39,506 nucleotides of DNA from Micavibrio_B sp964633355 (GTDB lineage Bacteria; Pseudomonadota; Alphaproteobacteria; Micavibrionales; Micavibrionaceae), in the NCBI GenBank assembly GCA_964633355.1, contig CAZWGO010000019.1, forward strand, positions 1 through 39,506. The letters run 5' to 3'. Made by a program: the position numbers and the translations under genes. Below, piece after piece: positions 16,185 to 24,526 of this stretch. Positions within the stretch are counted from its first letter, which is position 1. Each line of letters starts with the position of its first letter. The notes beneath the pieces are model-generated. The model was not told where the DNA came from and searched no databases. It worked only from the letters and a program-made list of their open reading frames with translations.

Positions 16185-19100
16185 TGGCCAAATTTTTTAT
16201 TGACCGCCCGGTCTTTGCATGGGTTATTGCGATTGTAATCATGCTGGCGGGNNNNNNNNNNCTAAAATTGCGCCGCCTTCAGTGACAATTAGTGCAACTT
16301 ATCCTGGTGCATCCGCCGAAACGCTTGAAAACAGTGTAACGCAGGTTATCGAACAACGCCTGAAAGGGATCGATTACCTTCGGTATTTCAATTCATCAAG
16401 CGATTCGACAGGTAATCTCCAAATTACTTTGACGTTCGAGCCTGAGGCCGATCCTGATATTGCTCAGGTTCAGGTTCAAAATAAGCTGCAAGCGGCACTG
16501 CCCCTTTTGCCTCAGGAAGTACAACAACAAGGCGTGACAGTCCAGAAAGCAGCAAAGGGCTTTTTGATGGTTGCCGCTTTTTATGCAACGGATGGTAAGC
16601 TAACGCAAAACGATATTGGGGATTATCTTAACTCGCAGATGGTTGACACGATCAGCCGTATTCAAGGTGTGGGTGAGTTAACGGTATTCGGCCAGCCGCA
16701 TGCAATGCGTATTTGGCTCGATCCGAACAAGATGAATAGTTTTAATATTGTCACTACCGATGTCGCTGCTGCTGTTCGTGCGCAGAATGCCGATGTGTCG
16801 GCGGGTCAACTTGGTGGAATGCCGGCAGTTGCAGGTCAGCAATTAAACGCAACGGTCATGGCCCAATCCCGTCTGAAAAGCGTCGAAGATTTTGAAAAAA
16901 TTATTCTAAGGGTAAATACAGATGGGTCGCAAATTCGTCTGAAGGATGTGGCACGCGTTGAGCTGGGAAGCCAAAATTACGAAACTATCTCACGTTTTGA
17001 CGGTAAGCCGGCTGCCGGTTTGGCCGTCAGTCTTGCCACTGGCGCCAATGCGCTTGAAACGGCAGATAGAGTCAAAGCGAAAATCGATGAAATGAAAGAG
17101 TTTATGCCGTCTGGCATAGATGTCGCTTATCCTTATGATACGACGCCGTTTGTTAAAGTTTCTATTGAGGGCGTTATCCATACCTTGATTGAAGCGATTA
17201 TACTCGTTTTCCTTGTTATGTATCTTTTCTTACAGAATTTTCGCGCAACGCTGATCCCGACGATTGCGGTGCCAGTCGTTCTGTTGGGCACATTTGCCAT
17301 TCTTGCGGCTTTCGGTTTTACGATTAATACGCTTACTATGTTTGCCATGGTTTTGGCGATCGGTCTTCTGGTCGATGATGCCATTGTCGTTGTTGAAAAC
17401 GTCGAACGTGTTATGGCCGAGGAAGGTTTGCCGCCCAAGGAAGCCACCGAAAAATCGATGGAGCAAATCACTGGCGCTTTGATTGGTATCGCCATGGTTC
17501 TGTCTGCCGTGTTTATACCAATGGCATTCTTTGCTGGATCGACAGGCGCCATTTATCGCCAGTTCTCGCTGACGATCGTATCCGCTATGGGGTTATCAGT
17601 ATTAGTGGCCTTGGTTTTAACACCTGCGCTCTGTGCGACGATGTTGAAGCCTATTCCAAAAGGGCATCATGAGAAAAAAACAGGCTTTTTCGGATGGTTC
17701 AATCGTACATTTAACCGTGGACGGAAGGGGTATCATAAAAGTGTAAGCTATATAACGCATCGCGGCTTTCGTTTCCTCGTCATTTATCTGGCTATTCTCG
17801 CTGCGCTGGTCGTGATGTTCAGGCAGATTCCCACTGCCTTTTTGCCGGATGAAGATCAGGGGATTATGTTCGTGCAAATCTCAACGCCGCCCGGTGCTAC
17901 AACAGAGCGTACGTTAGAGACAGTCAAAAAGGTCGAGCATTATTTCCTCAATGACGAGAAAGAGAATGTCGAGCATATATTTACAGTCACGGGCTTCAGC
18001 TTTGCCGGTCGTGGTCAGAACTCCGCTATCGGTTTTGCCGACTTGAAAGACTGGGATGTACGCGGCGGTGAGGGGCAAGATGTTGCCTCGATTGCGGGCC
18101 GCGCCATGGGTTCTTTGTCGCAGATCAAGGATGCGATGGTATTTGCATTCTTCCCGCCTGCCGTTATCGAGCTCGGTAACGCGTCCGGTTTTGACTTCCA
18201 GCTCCTGGATCAGGCTGGCCTCGGGCATGACGCTTTGGTTGGGGCGCGTAATCAAATGCTGGGGATGGCAGCACAGAACAAGCAATTGCAAGGCGTTCGT
18301 CCGAACGGTCTTTCCGATGTTCCGCAATATAAAATCGATGTCGATCACGAAAAAGCGAGCGCACTCGGCGTTTCTATCGCAGAGATCAACTCGACATTGC
18401 AGACAGGCTGGGGTTCCTCCTACGTAAACGATTTTCTGGATAAAGGCCGTATCAAGCGCGTCTTTATACAGGGCGATGCACCGTTTCGCATGGAGCCACA
18501 GGACATCAATGACTGGTTCGTCCGCAATAATCAGGGCCTGATGGTTCCGTTCTCGGCTTTCTCTTCTGCGCATTGGACATATGGTTCGCCGAAACTGGAG
18601 CGTTACAGCGGGACTTCGTCGCAGAATATTCAGGGCGGTCCGGCGCCGGGTGTTAGCTCGGGTGTAGCCGTGCAGCAGGTCGAGGAATTGGCCAAGAAAT
18701 TGCCAAAAGGAATTGGTTTGGAATGGACGGGGCTTTCTTATGAAGAAAGAGCAGCTGGCGACCAGACACTTATGCTTTATTCTTTGTCCTTGCTTGTGGT
18801 CTTCCTCTGTTTGGCGGCTTTATATGAAAGCTGGCTCATTCCGGCGGCTGTTATGATGGTAGTTCCCTTGGGTATTTTAGGGGCGGTTAGCGCAACCTTG
18901 CTAAAGGGGCTCTCTAATGACGTTTACTTCCAGGTCGGCCTTTTGACCACAGTTGGTCTGGCGGCCAAGAACGCTATTTTGATTGTCGAATTTGCCAAGG
19001 ATATGCATGACAAGGGCATGGATCTTTATGAGGCGGCGCTTCATGCGGCTGAACAGCGATTGCGTCCGATTTTGATGACGTCACTTGCCTTTATTCTCGG

Positions 19101-19308
19101 TGTTATGCCCTTGGCGATTGCCAGCGGCGCCGGATCCGGAAGCCAAAATGCCATTGGTATCGGCGTTATGGGCGGCATGTTCTCTGCAACATTTCTGGCG
19201 ATTTTCTTTGTCCCGCTTTTCTTTGTGGTGATCTTGAAGCGCTTCGGGAAAAAGAAACCACAGGCTAAAAAACTGGAACAGGATTTCCAAGAGGCTTCTC
19301 ATGAATAG
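16185..19308 (+). CDS. RND multidrug efflux pump, AcrB/MexB-like (contains assembly gap)
   Basis: The gene begins at ATG 16185 with MAKFFIDRPVFAWVIAIVIM, which matches the AcrB/MexB N-terminus, and is interrupted by ten Ns. After the gap the frame continues with KIAPPSVTISATYPG. AcrB and MexB have about 12 residues between these blocks, so the real gap should be about 39 nt. With 39 nt both halves are in one frame and the product is 1,050 aa, the AcrB size. Proton-relay residues are present: the DD pair in GLLVDDAIVVVEN and the lysine in GLAAKNAILIVEF. It exports hydrophobic compounds from the periplasm or inner membrane using proton influx. It overlaps the OMF gene by 8 nt. Confidence 0.95.
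16252..16261. other. Assembly gap of ten Ns inside the RND pump gene
   Basis: The ten Ns are a placeholder length. Conserved flanks of the AcrB family predict about 39 missing bases. The placeholder puts the two halves out of frame, which would mislead gene callers into a false start at 16219. Confidence 0.95.
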
Positions 19309-20710
19309 ACTGATCTTAACAGTATTGATATCGACCACCTTTTTAAGTGGCTGTACGATGATACCTGATTTTGCTGCGCCAAGAGCGCCAGTTGAATCCG
19401 AATGGCCGCAAGGGCAGGCTTATCTTGATCTAGGTTCTACTGAGCGCGGTAGTATTCGCAATGTGTCGTGGCAGGAATTCTTCCGTTCGCCGCAATTGCA
19501 AAAAATTATCCAGACTTCTTTGGATAATAACCGTGATCTTCGCATTGCGGCGCTGAATGTCGAGCAAGCGCGGCAGTTATATCGCGTTCAACGGGCGGAT
19601 TTATTGCCAACGATTGACGTTCTTGGTTCGGCTACGCGCCAGAATATTCCTGAAAATGCCGCAGGGCTTCAAGGTGAGGGTGTTCAATCTCAATATTCGG
19701 CCAATATAGGCACAACGAATTACGAGATCGACATATTCGGGCGTATCCGTAGTCTAAATGCGCAGGCTCTGGAAGAATATCTGGCAACCGAAGAAGCACA
19801 AAAAGCAGTTAAAATTTCCCTGATCGCCGAAGTTGCGAACGCCTATCTTGTTTATCTTGCTGATCAAAAACTCTTGAAGCTGACGGAAGACACTTTAACT
19901 GCTCAACAAAAATCCTATGACGTTATTAATAAAAGCTTCGAGCTTGGCGTCGGCAATAAGCTTGACGTTTCGCAGGCAGCTCAATCGGTTGAAACCGCGC
20001 GCGCCAACCATGCTGTTTACCTGCGTTTAGTTGCTCAGGATAAAAATGCGCTTCTTCTTTTGATGGGCGTCTCCGCCGAGGGAGATTTGCTCCAAGGCGA
20101 GACACTTGACCAGATTCAATTCGCTGAAGACCTGCCGGTTGGTTTGCCATCGGATGTGTTGTTGGAGCGCCCGGACATTCGCCAGGCCGAACATAGCCTT
20201 ATGGCGGCCAATGCCAATATCGGCGCGGCGAGAGCGAATTTCTTCCCGACAATCAGTTTGACCGGCTCCGCAGGACTGGCTAGCCAGAGCTTGTCAGATT
20301 TGTTTAAATCGGGATCGGGTCTTGCCTGGAATTTTTCTCCATCGATATCCATTCCTGTATTTGAAGGTGGGCGCAATATTGCCAATCTTGGCGTCTCACA
20401 AGCGACGCGCGATATTCGGGTAGCTGAATACGAAAAAGCGATACAGGTCGCTTTCCGTGAAGTATCCGATGAACTTGCCGCACGGGGCACGTATACGAAC
20501 CAGTTGAGAGCCCAGCAAGCTTTGGCACAGGCGGCGCAGGATTCGTACAGATTGTCTCAAGCTAGATATGATCAGGGGATTGAGAATTACCTGAATGTTC
20601 TTGATGCGCAGCGCTCGCTTTATGCCGCTCAGCAAAATGAGATCGTCGTTTCTCAGCAGCGCCTGTCAAACCTTGTCAGCCTCTACAAAGTGCTCGGCGG
20701 CGGATTATAA
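19301..20710 (+). CDS. Outer-membrane efflux lipoprotein, OprM/NodT family
   Basis: A 469-aa TolC-superfamily channel. The lipobox LSGC gives the acylated Cys18. Two repeated OEP domains are seen; each has the long helical stretch typical of the trimeric tunnel, for example around the RIAALNVEQARQLYRVQRAD segment near residues 76-95, and a matching one near 285-310 beginning RPDIRQAEHSL. It overlaps the pump gene by 8 nt and completes the tripartite system. Lipidation here contrasts with the non-lipidated adaptor. It ends 9 nt from the convergent Sel1 protein gene. Confidence 0.95.
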   Translation: MNRLILTVLISTTFLSGCTMIPDFAAPRAPVESEWPQGQAYLDLGSTERGSIRNVSWQEFFRSPQLQKIIQTSLDNNRDLRIAALNVEQARQLYRVQRADLLPTIDVLGSATRQNIPENAAGLQGEGVQSQYSANIGTTNYEIDIFGRIRSLNAQALEEYLATEEAQKAVKISLIAEVANAYLVYLADQKLLKLTEDTLTAQQKSYDVINKSFELGVGNKLDVSQAAQSVETARANHAVYLRLVAQDKNALLLLMGVSAEGDLLQGETLDQIQFAEDLPVGLPSDVLLERPDIRQAEHSLMAANANIGAARANFFPTISLTGSAGLASQSLSDLFKSGSGLAWNFSPSISIPVFEGGRNIANLGVSQATRDIRVAEYEKAIQVAFREVSDELAARGTYTNQLRAQQALAQAAQDSYRLSQARYDQGIENYLNVLDAQRSLYAAQQNEIVVSQQRLSNLVSLYKVLGGGL

Positions 20711-20719
20711 TTATCTGAT

Positions 20720-22975
20720 TTAATTTCCGGCTGAAATTGGCAGCTGCATTTCTGAGGCCAGCATATGAACCAGAACATCTTCTGTCGGGCGTCCGTCGGT
20801 TTTCAGTTTGTTCATCGATTGGTAAGAACGAACCGCTTCCTGTGTTGATTTATCAGCAGAGCCGTCCGGCGAGCCGGAAAACAAGCCAAGGCGGATTAGT
20901 TGTTCCTGAATCTGCGCGACGATGACCGGATCATAGGTAGGTGCCAGCGAAACTGGCGCTTTTATTGCGGCGGCTGATTGCTTGCCAACAGGCGCTTTGG
21001 TCTCGGTTTTGGCTTTTACCGGAACCACGACAGGAGGAGCTTTAGCAGGTGCTGCAGAGGCAGCACTTAAAGATTTTACATACTCTGATTTCGCTTCAGA
21101 CATTTGTGTAAACATCTGCGTAACATCCGTATCGTTCATTTTCATTTGGCGGGATAGTTGCGTCAGCGCTTCTTTAGCCTGCTCGTTGCCTTTGTCAGCC
21201 GCGAGCTTGTACCAAAAGATGGCTTCATTCGGCTGAGCTTCGCCCAAAAGGCCATTTTCCTGAATAAGACCCATATTATATGCCGCTTCAACAACGCCCG
21301 ATGCGGCGGCTTGCTGGAAATAATAGGCCGCGACTTGCGGATTGTAATCGGCACCGATGCCTTCGATATGGGCGATACCAAGATTGTATTGCGCTTCAGG
21401 ATGTTTGTTCGCTGCTGCTATCCTGTAAAGGTCGATGGCTTTTTGCGTATCCTGTTTGACGCCTAAACCCTGATGGTAAAGAACGGCAAGATTATACTGC
21501 GCATTGGCTATATTGCTGTGTGCTGCTTCAGTAAACCATATCGCAGCTTTCTCATAGTTTGTTTTTACACCTGCATGACCGGCTGTATAGACGGCGGCAA
21601 GATCGTGCTGCGCTTCCGCTTCAGCGGCGAAGGCTTTTTTCTCTATGGCCTTTACGGAAGCCGGTAAGGACATATCCGGCTTAATACGCTGTGCCAAAGA
21701 TTTGACGGGCTTCTCGGCTATAAATAGTTCACGCGCTTTGTTTTCGGCATTTAGAGCCTGTGTTTCTGCGCTATCAGGTGCTGTATCTTCAACAGAGACA
21801 GGTGCTGCATTTTCTGACAAAGCCCCCGGTTCTACAGCATTGGCGGTCCCCGCCGCTTTACTCATGGCCGAAGAATTATCAACAGGCGTGCTTGCAATCT
21901 GTGCATCCGGTTTCAATGCCGCGCCTAGATCGATTTCTGGCGGCGCTTGTGTTTCAGGGGAAAGCTGCTCGCCGGACAGGATCGACAAAGACGGCATGCC
22001 AGCCTTGCTGATTGCCCAGCCGCCAACAAGACCTAATACAATAAGTGACGCCAGAGCTGTTTTATTCATGTGGTTTGACTTTTTGCTTTTCCACCACGGG
22101 CTGCTCTCGAGGCCTAGTGCTTCACTCGGAGAAACGGGAGCCGCCTGCGTACGCAATGTATCATTACCGCTCCAGGCCGGTGTCTGCGGCAGCATCGTTT
22201 TCGAAGCCAATGCTTGGTCCGTCAAAAGAACCAGCGCTTTTGCTTTAAGCGCATTTTGGGTTTCTTCTAGCGTTTCTTCCATCTCTTCCATTTTCTGGAT
22301 GAGCTTGGCGCGTTCCTGGGTGACTTGCTCAATACGGCGGGCCAGTTTGCCGTTTTCTGAAATTGCGTCTTCTATGCGAAGGACGGCGCTGCCGGTTGTC
22401 GTTTCCAGTGCCGAGATCTTGTCTTCAATGGTTTTGCGGAATTCTTTCGCTTCTTCGCTTTCTTCTGCAATTTGAGGTGCAATAACTTGGGCCGAGGCTT
22501 GCTCGCTTAATGACTGTATATCCGTACTTTGGGCATTAAGCTTATGTTCAATCGATAAATATGCTTTTTCAGTATTATTTGTTTTGTCTTCGATGTCGGT
22601 CAAAAGTTTGCGGCAGGTATCGAGTTCCTTCCAGAGGATTTCTCGTTCTTTTTCACTCTGGCGCAGGCGGTCGCCCAGATCGCGTAGCAAACGTACGATC
22701 TGGATTTGCTGGGTAGGTGAGGCAGGGACTTGAGGCGCGGCAATCCGTGCCGTTATCGAGCGTTCGGCGGCATCATCATTGTCCTGTTCGGTTTCTCCGG
22801 CCTGTTGAACGGCTGGCGGCGGCTCCGGCATCCTGACCTTTTCATGGCGCATAATGATATCAACTCCATTTTGGACCTGCAGGACAGTCTCTTCTTCGAC
22901 CCCCTCAGGCATATTGGCGGCTCGTTTTGTGACCCAGTCTTTAAGACTGAAATTTTGCTCGAAATTTTTTGACAT
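20720..22975 (-). CDS. PodJ-like polar/envelope protein: coiled coil, TM helix, Sel1 repeats, peptidoglycan-binding domain
   Basis: A 751-aa protein with a readable architecture. A cytoplasmic coiled-coil-rich region (about 90-250) is followed by one transmembrane helix (about 305-325). A Pro/Ala-rich periplasmic linker (330-440) leads to about four Sel1 repeats (452-604, for example AQYNLAVLYHQGLGVKQD). A second linker (635-680) precedes a C-terminal peptidoglycan-binding type 1 domain (682-742; QIQEQLIRLGLFSGSPDGSA). The same order occurs in alphaproteobacterial PodJ-type localisation factors. Caulobacter PodJ is longer, so orthology is not certain. It should link cytoplasmic polarity proteins to the cell wall. 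No neighbours suggest a partner. Confidence 0.75.
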   Translation of the reverse strand: MSKNFEQNFSLKDWVTKRAANMPEGVEEETVLQVQNGVDIIMRHEKVRMPEPPPAVQQAGETEQDNDDAAERSITARIAAPQVPASPTQQIQIVRLLRDLGDRLRQSEKEREILWKELDTCRKLLTDIEDKTNNTEKAYLSIEHKLNAQSTDIQSLSEQASAQVIAPQIAEESEEAKEFRKTIEDKISALETTTGSAVLRIEDAISENGKLARRIEQVTQERAKLIQKMEEMEETLEETQNALKAKALVLLTDQALASKTMLPQTPAWSGNDTLRTQAAPVSPSEALGLESSPWWKSKKSNHMNKTALASLIVLGLVGGWAISKAGMPSLSILSGEQLSPETQAPPEIDLGAALKPDAQIASTPVDNSSAMSKAAGTANAVEPGALSENAAPVSVEDTAPDSAETQALNAENKARELFIAEKPVKSLAQRIKPDMSLPASVKAIEKKAFAAEAEAQHDLAAVYTAGHAGVKTNYEKAAIWFTEAAHSNIANAQYNLAVLYHQGLGVKQDTQKAIDLYRIAAANKHPEAQYNLGIAHIEGIGADYNPQVAAYYFQQAAASGVVEAAYNMGLIQENGLLGEAQPNEAIFWYKLAADKGNEQAKEALTQLSRQMKMNDTDVTQMFTQMSEAKSEYVKSLSAASAAPAKAPPVVVPVKAKTETKAPVGKQSAAAIKAPVSLAPTYDPVIVAQIQEQLIRLGLFSGSPDGSADKSTQEAVRSYQSMNKLKTDGRPTEDVLVHMLASEMQLPISAGN

Positions 22976-23079
22976 GGCTTAAATTAAGATATTTTGGAAA
23001 ATTCTGCTACAAATCAGTGTTTAATTTCCACAGGGGCAGAATGGGCTTAAAAAGTTAACAAAAAAGTTAATCTTTTGCC

Positions 23080-23108
23080 TTGTCAGCAAAGCGCTTTTTA
23101 TGTAGTTT
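23080..23108 (+). promoter_or_regulatory. Possible promoter of tRNA-Gln
   Basis: TTGTCA (23080-23085) is followed after 17 bp by TAGTTT (23103-23108), a poor -10 box with TG two bases upstream. The mature tRNA begins 20 nt later, which fits a short processed leader. Confidence 0.3.
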
Positions 23109-23127
23109 CCGCTCCACGCTATATTAT

Positions 23128-23202
23128 TGGGGCGTCGCCAAGCGGTAAGGCAGCGGTTTTTGGTTCCGCCATGCGTTGGTTCGAATCCAGCCGCCCCAGC
23201 CA
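23128..23202 (+). tRNA. tRNA-Gln(TTG)
   Basis: A 75-nt cloverleaf with an encoded CCA. The acceptor stem TGGGGCG pairs with CGCCCCA, with discriminator G and CCA at 23200-23202. The D arm is GCC/GGC with AAGCGGTAA, and the T arm GTTGG/CCAGC has loop TTCGAAT. The anticodon TTG is at 23160-23162, in loop TTTTGGT. The last pair of the anticodon stem is a T-T mismatch. The sequence is close to E. coli tRNA-Gln in the acceptor and D arms. Confidence 0.95.
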
Positions 23203-23213
23203 TCAAACAGAAT

Positions 23214-23237
23214 AAAAGGCCCGAAAGGGCCTTTTTT
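23214..23237 (+). terminator. Intrinsic terminator after tRNA-Gln
   Basis: AAAAGGCCC (23214-23222), a GAAA tetraloop and GGGCCTTTT (23227-23235), followed by more T residues, form a textbook hairpin 12 nt after the tRNA CCA end. Read on the minus strand, the leading A-run also gives a T-run, so it could terminate the small minus-strand gene too. Confidence 0.9.
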
Positions 23238-23254
23238 AATTTCATTACTTCATT

Positions 23255-23416
23255 TTAGCCGCGTTCCTTTTGCGTGTCGCTGCAGCTTTTTTTAGCAGAG
23301 GCCGATCTGGCCGCAGCGCTTTTTTTAGAGACCCCGCTTTTCTCATACCCTTCTTCAATGTGTTCGGCTTTACGCTTTTGCTTGTCTGTATAGGCTGATT
23401 TTTCCCCACGCGGCAT
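23255..23416 (-). CDS. Small basic protein (MPRGEKSxYTDKQKRKAEHI family), probably frameshifted near its end
   Basis: ATG 23416 has a strong AAGGAG seven bases upstream. The first 32 residues begin MPRGEKSAYTDKQKRKAEHI and continue EEGYEKSGVSKK. This matches a short conserved alphaproteobacterial protein that I recall being annotated as a plasmid-stabilisation-like protein; its function is unproven. As read, the protein is 53 aa and ends SCSDTQKERG. Skipping one A in the A7 run at 23293-23287 would instead give a tail KKAAATRKRNAAKMK, stopping at 23245. That Ala/Lys-rich end looks much more natural. A second A7 run lies at 23326-23320. The cause may be a sequencing indel, a real mutation or slippage. 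Confidence 0.6.
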   Translation of the reverse strand: MPRGEKSAYTDKQKRKAEHIEEGYEKSGVSKKSAAARSASAKKSCSDTQKERG

Positions 23417-23515
23417 GTGATGTCTCCTTCTAAGCTATAAAATATCAATGGATTTTACGGCATTATGTTCCTGCTAATTTATGTTATAATGAATGTCCAA
23501 CCCGCCGGAGCTTCT

Positions 23516-24526
23516 ATGCCACTTCAAAGTCATGTCATGAAATCAGTTCTTGTTACGGGAGGTGCCGGATTTATAGGTTCGCATCTGGTGGATTTGCTGA
23601 TGGCGCAGGATTTAAATGTCGTCGTTCTTGATGCGCTGACCTATGCCGGATCGAAAGGTAATCTTGAAACTCATTTTAATAAACCGAATTTTCATTTCGT
23701 CGAAGGCAATATTTGCGACGCATCGCTTGTAACGGAGTTACTGGAAAAACATCACATACATACGGTTATGCATCTTGCCGCCGAAAGCCATGTCGATAAT
23801 GCAATTGAAGAGCCCGGAATTTTCATCAAGACCAACGTAGATGGCAGTTATACACTTTTAAAAGCCTGTCTGGATGCGTGGAAAGACACTAGTGATAAAC
23901 GCTTCTTGCATGTCTCAACCGATGAGGTTTTCGGACAGTTAAAAGAAAACGATCTGCCTTTTAATGAAAATACACCATATGCGCCATCATCGCCTTATTC
24001 CGCTTCCAAGGCGTCGAGCGACTTACTGGCCCGGGCATGGCACCACACTTACAAATTTCCGGTTATTATTACCAACTGTTCCAATAATTACGGTTCGCGC
24101 CAGCATGACGAAAAGCTAATCCCGACCATCATTCGCAATGCCTTGGCAGGTAAAGTAATTCCTATTTACGGCACAGGCATGAATATCCGCGACTGGCTTT
24201 ATGTTGAAGATCATTGCAAGGGTTTAATCGCGGCGATTACGCAAGGCGCATTGGGGGAAACCTATTGTCTTGGTGGCGATAACGAAATAAAAAACCTCGA
24301 TATCGCCCATCAGATATGCGGTATCTTGGATAAAAAAATACCCAAATCTGACGGTACATCTTATGCCGAACAAATTCAGTTTGTGACCGACCGCAAAGGG
24401 CATGACTTCCGTTATGCGATCGATTTCTCGAAAGCTCGGTCTAAGATTGGCTGGACACCTCAAATAGGCTTTCAGACCGGATTAGAAAAAACGGTCGATC
24501 ACTATATCCGGCTTTATAAAAGCTAG
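23516..24526 (+). CDS. rmlB: dTDP-glucose 4,6-dehydratase
   Basis: A 336-aa RmlB-type extended SDR. GGAGFIG (15-21) binds NAD, STDEVFG (134-140) gives the Thr-Asp-Glu set, and YSASK (161-165) gives the Tyr and Lys. NCSNNYGSRQHDEKLIP and the NIRDWLYVEDHC block are strongly RmlB-like. It converts dTDP-glucose to dTDP-4-keto-6-deoxyglucose for rhamnose or related sugars. ATG 23516 has GGAG five bases upstream. In-frame ATGs at 23465 and 23489 lack a site, and 23537 is possible but has none either. rmlA, rmlC and rmlD are not adjacent. It is a second copy beside the RmlB-like gene at 7192. The stop overlaps the convergent SDR stop in CTAG. Confidence 0.92.
   Translation: MPLQSHVMKSVLVTGGAGFIGSHLVDLLMAQDLNVVVLDALTYAGSKGNLETHFNKPNFHFVEGNICDASLVTELLEKHHIHTVMHLAAESHVDNAIEEPGIFIKTNVDGSYTLLKACLDAWKDTSDKRFLHVSTDEVFGQLKENDLPFNENTPYAPSSPYSASKASSDLLARAWHHTYKFPVIITNCSNNYGSRQHDEKLIPTIIRNALAGKVIPIYGTGMNIRDWLYVEDHCKGLIAAITQGALGETYCLGGDNEIKNLDIAHQICGILDKKIPKSDGTSYAEQIQFVTDRKGHDFRYAIDFSKARSKIGWTPQIGFQTGLEKTVDHYIRLYKS

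Noticed and set aside
16219..16262. ATG 16219 as the start of the RND pump
   Set aside because: It is out of frame with the conserved N-terminus beginning at 16185 and arises only from the arbitrary gap length.
17914..18573. Minus-strand reading frame of about 219 codons inside the RND pump
   Set aside because: The plus strand encodes conserved AcrB sequence throughout; the antisense translation is basic and Cys/His/Arg-rich as expected of a shadow frame.
21645..22475. Plus-strand reading frame of 276 codons opposite the PodJ-like gene
   Set aside because: It is Ser/Ala-rich and mirrors the coiled-coil and linker codons of the real gene; no start signal or domain.
23128..23202. tRNA-Gln as an integration site for a mobile element
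   Set aside because: No integrase, no duplicated 3' tRNA end and no mobile genes are visible nearby.
23021..23245. Minus-strand ORF ending upstream of the Sel1 gene, containing AAGFEPTHGG
   Set aside because: This is the familiar false ORF produced by translating through a tRNA; it spans tRNA-Gln and its terminator.
23245..23448. Minus-strand 67-codon ORF beginning MIFYSLEGD
   Set aside because: Its start has no function-like sequence; the SD-supported frame at 23416 matches a conserved small protein. Only the tail of this frame is likely to be real, by frameshift.
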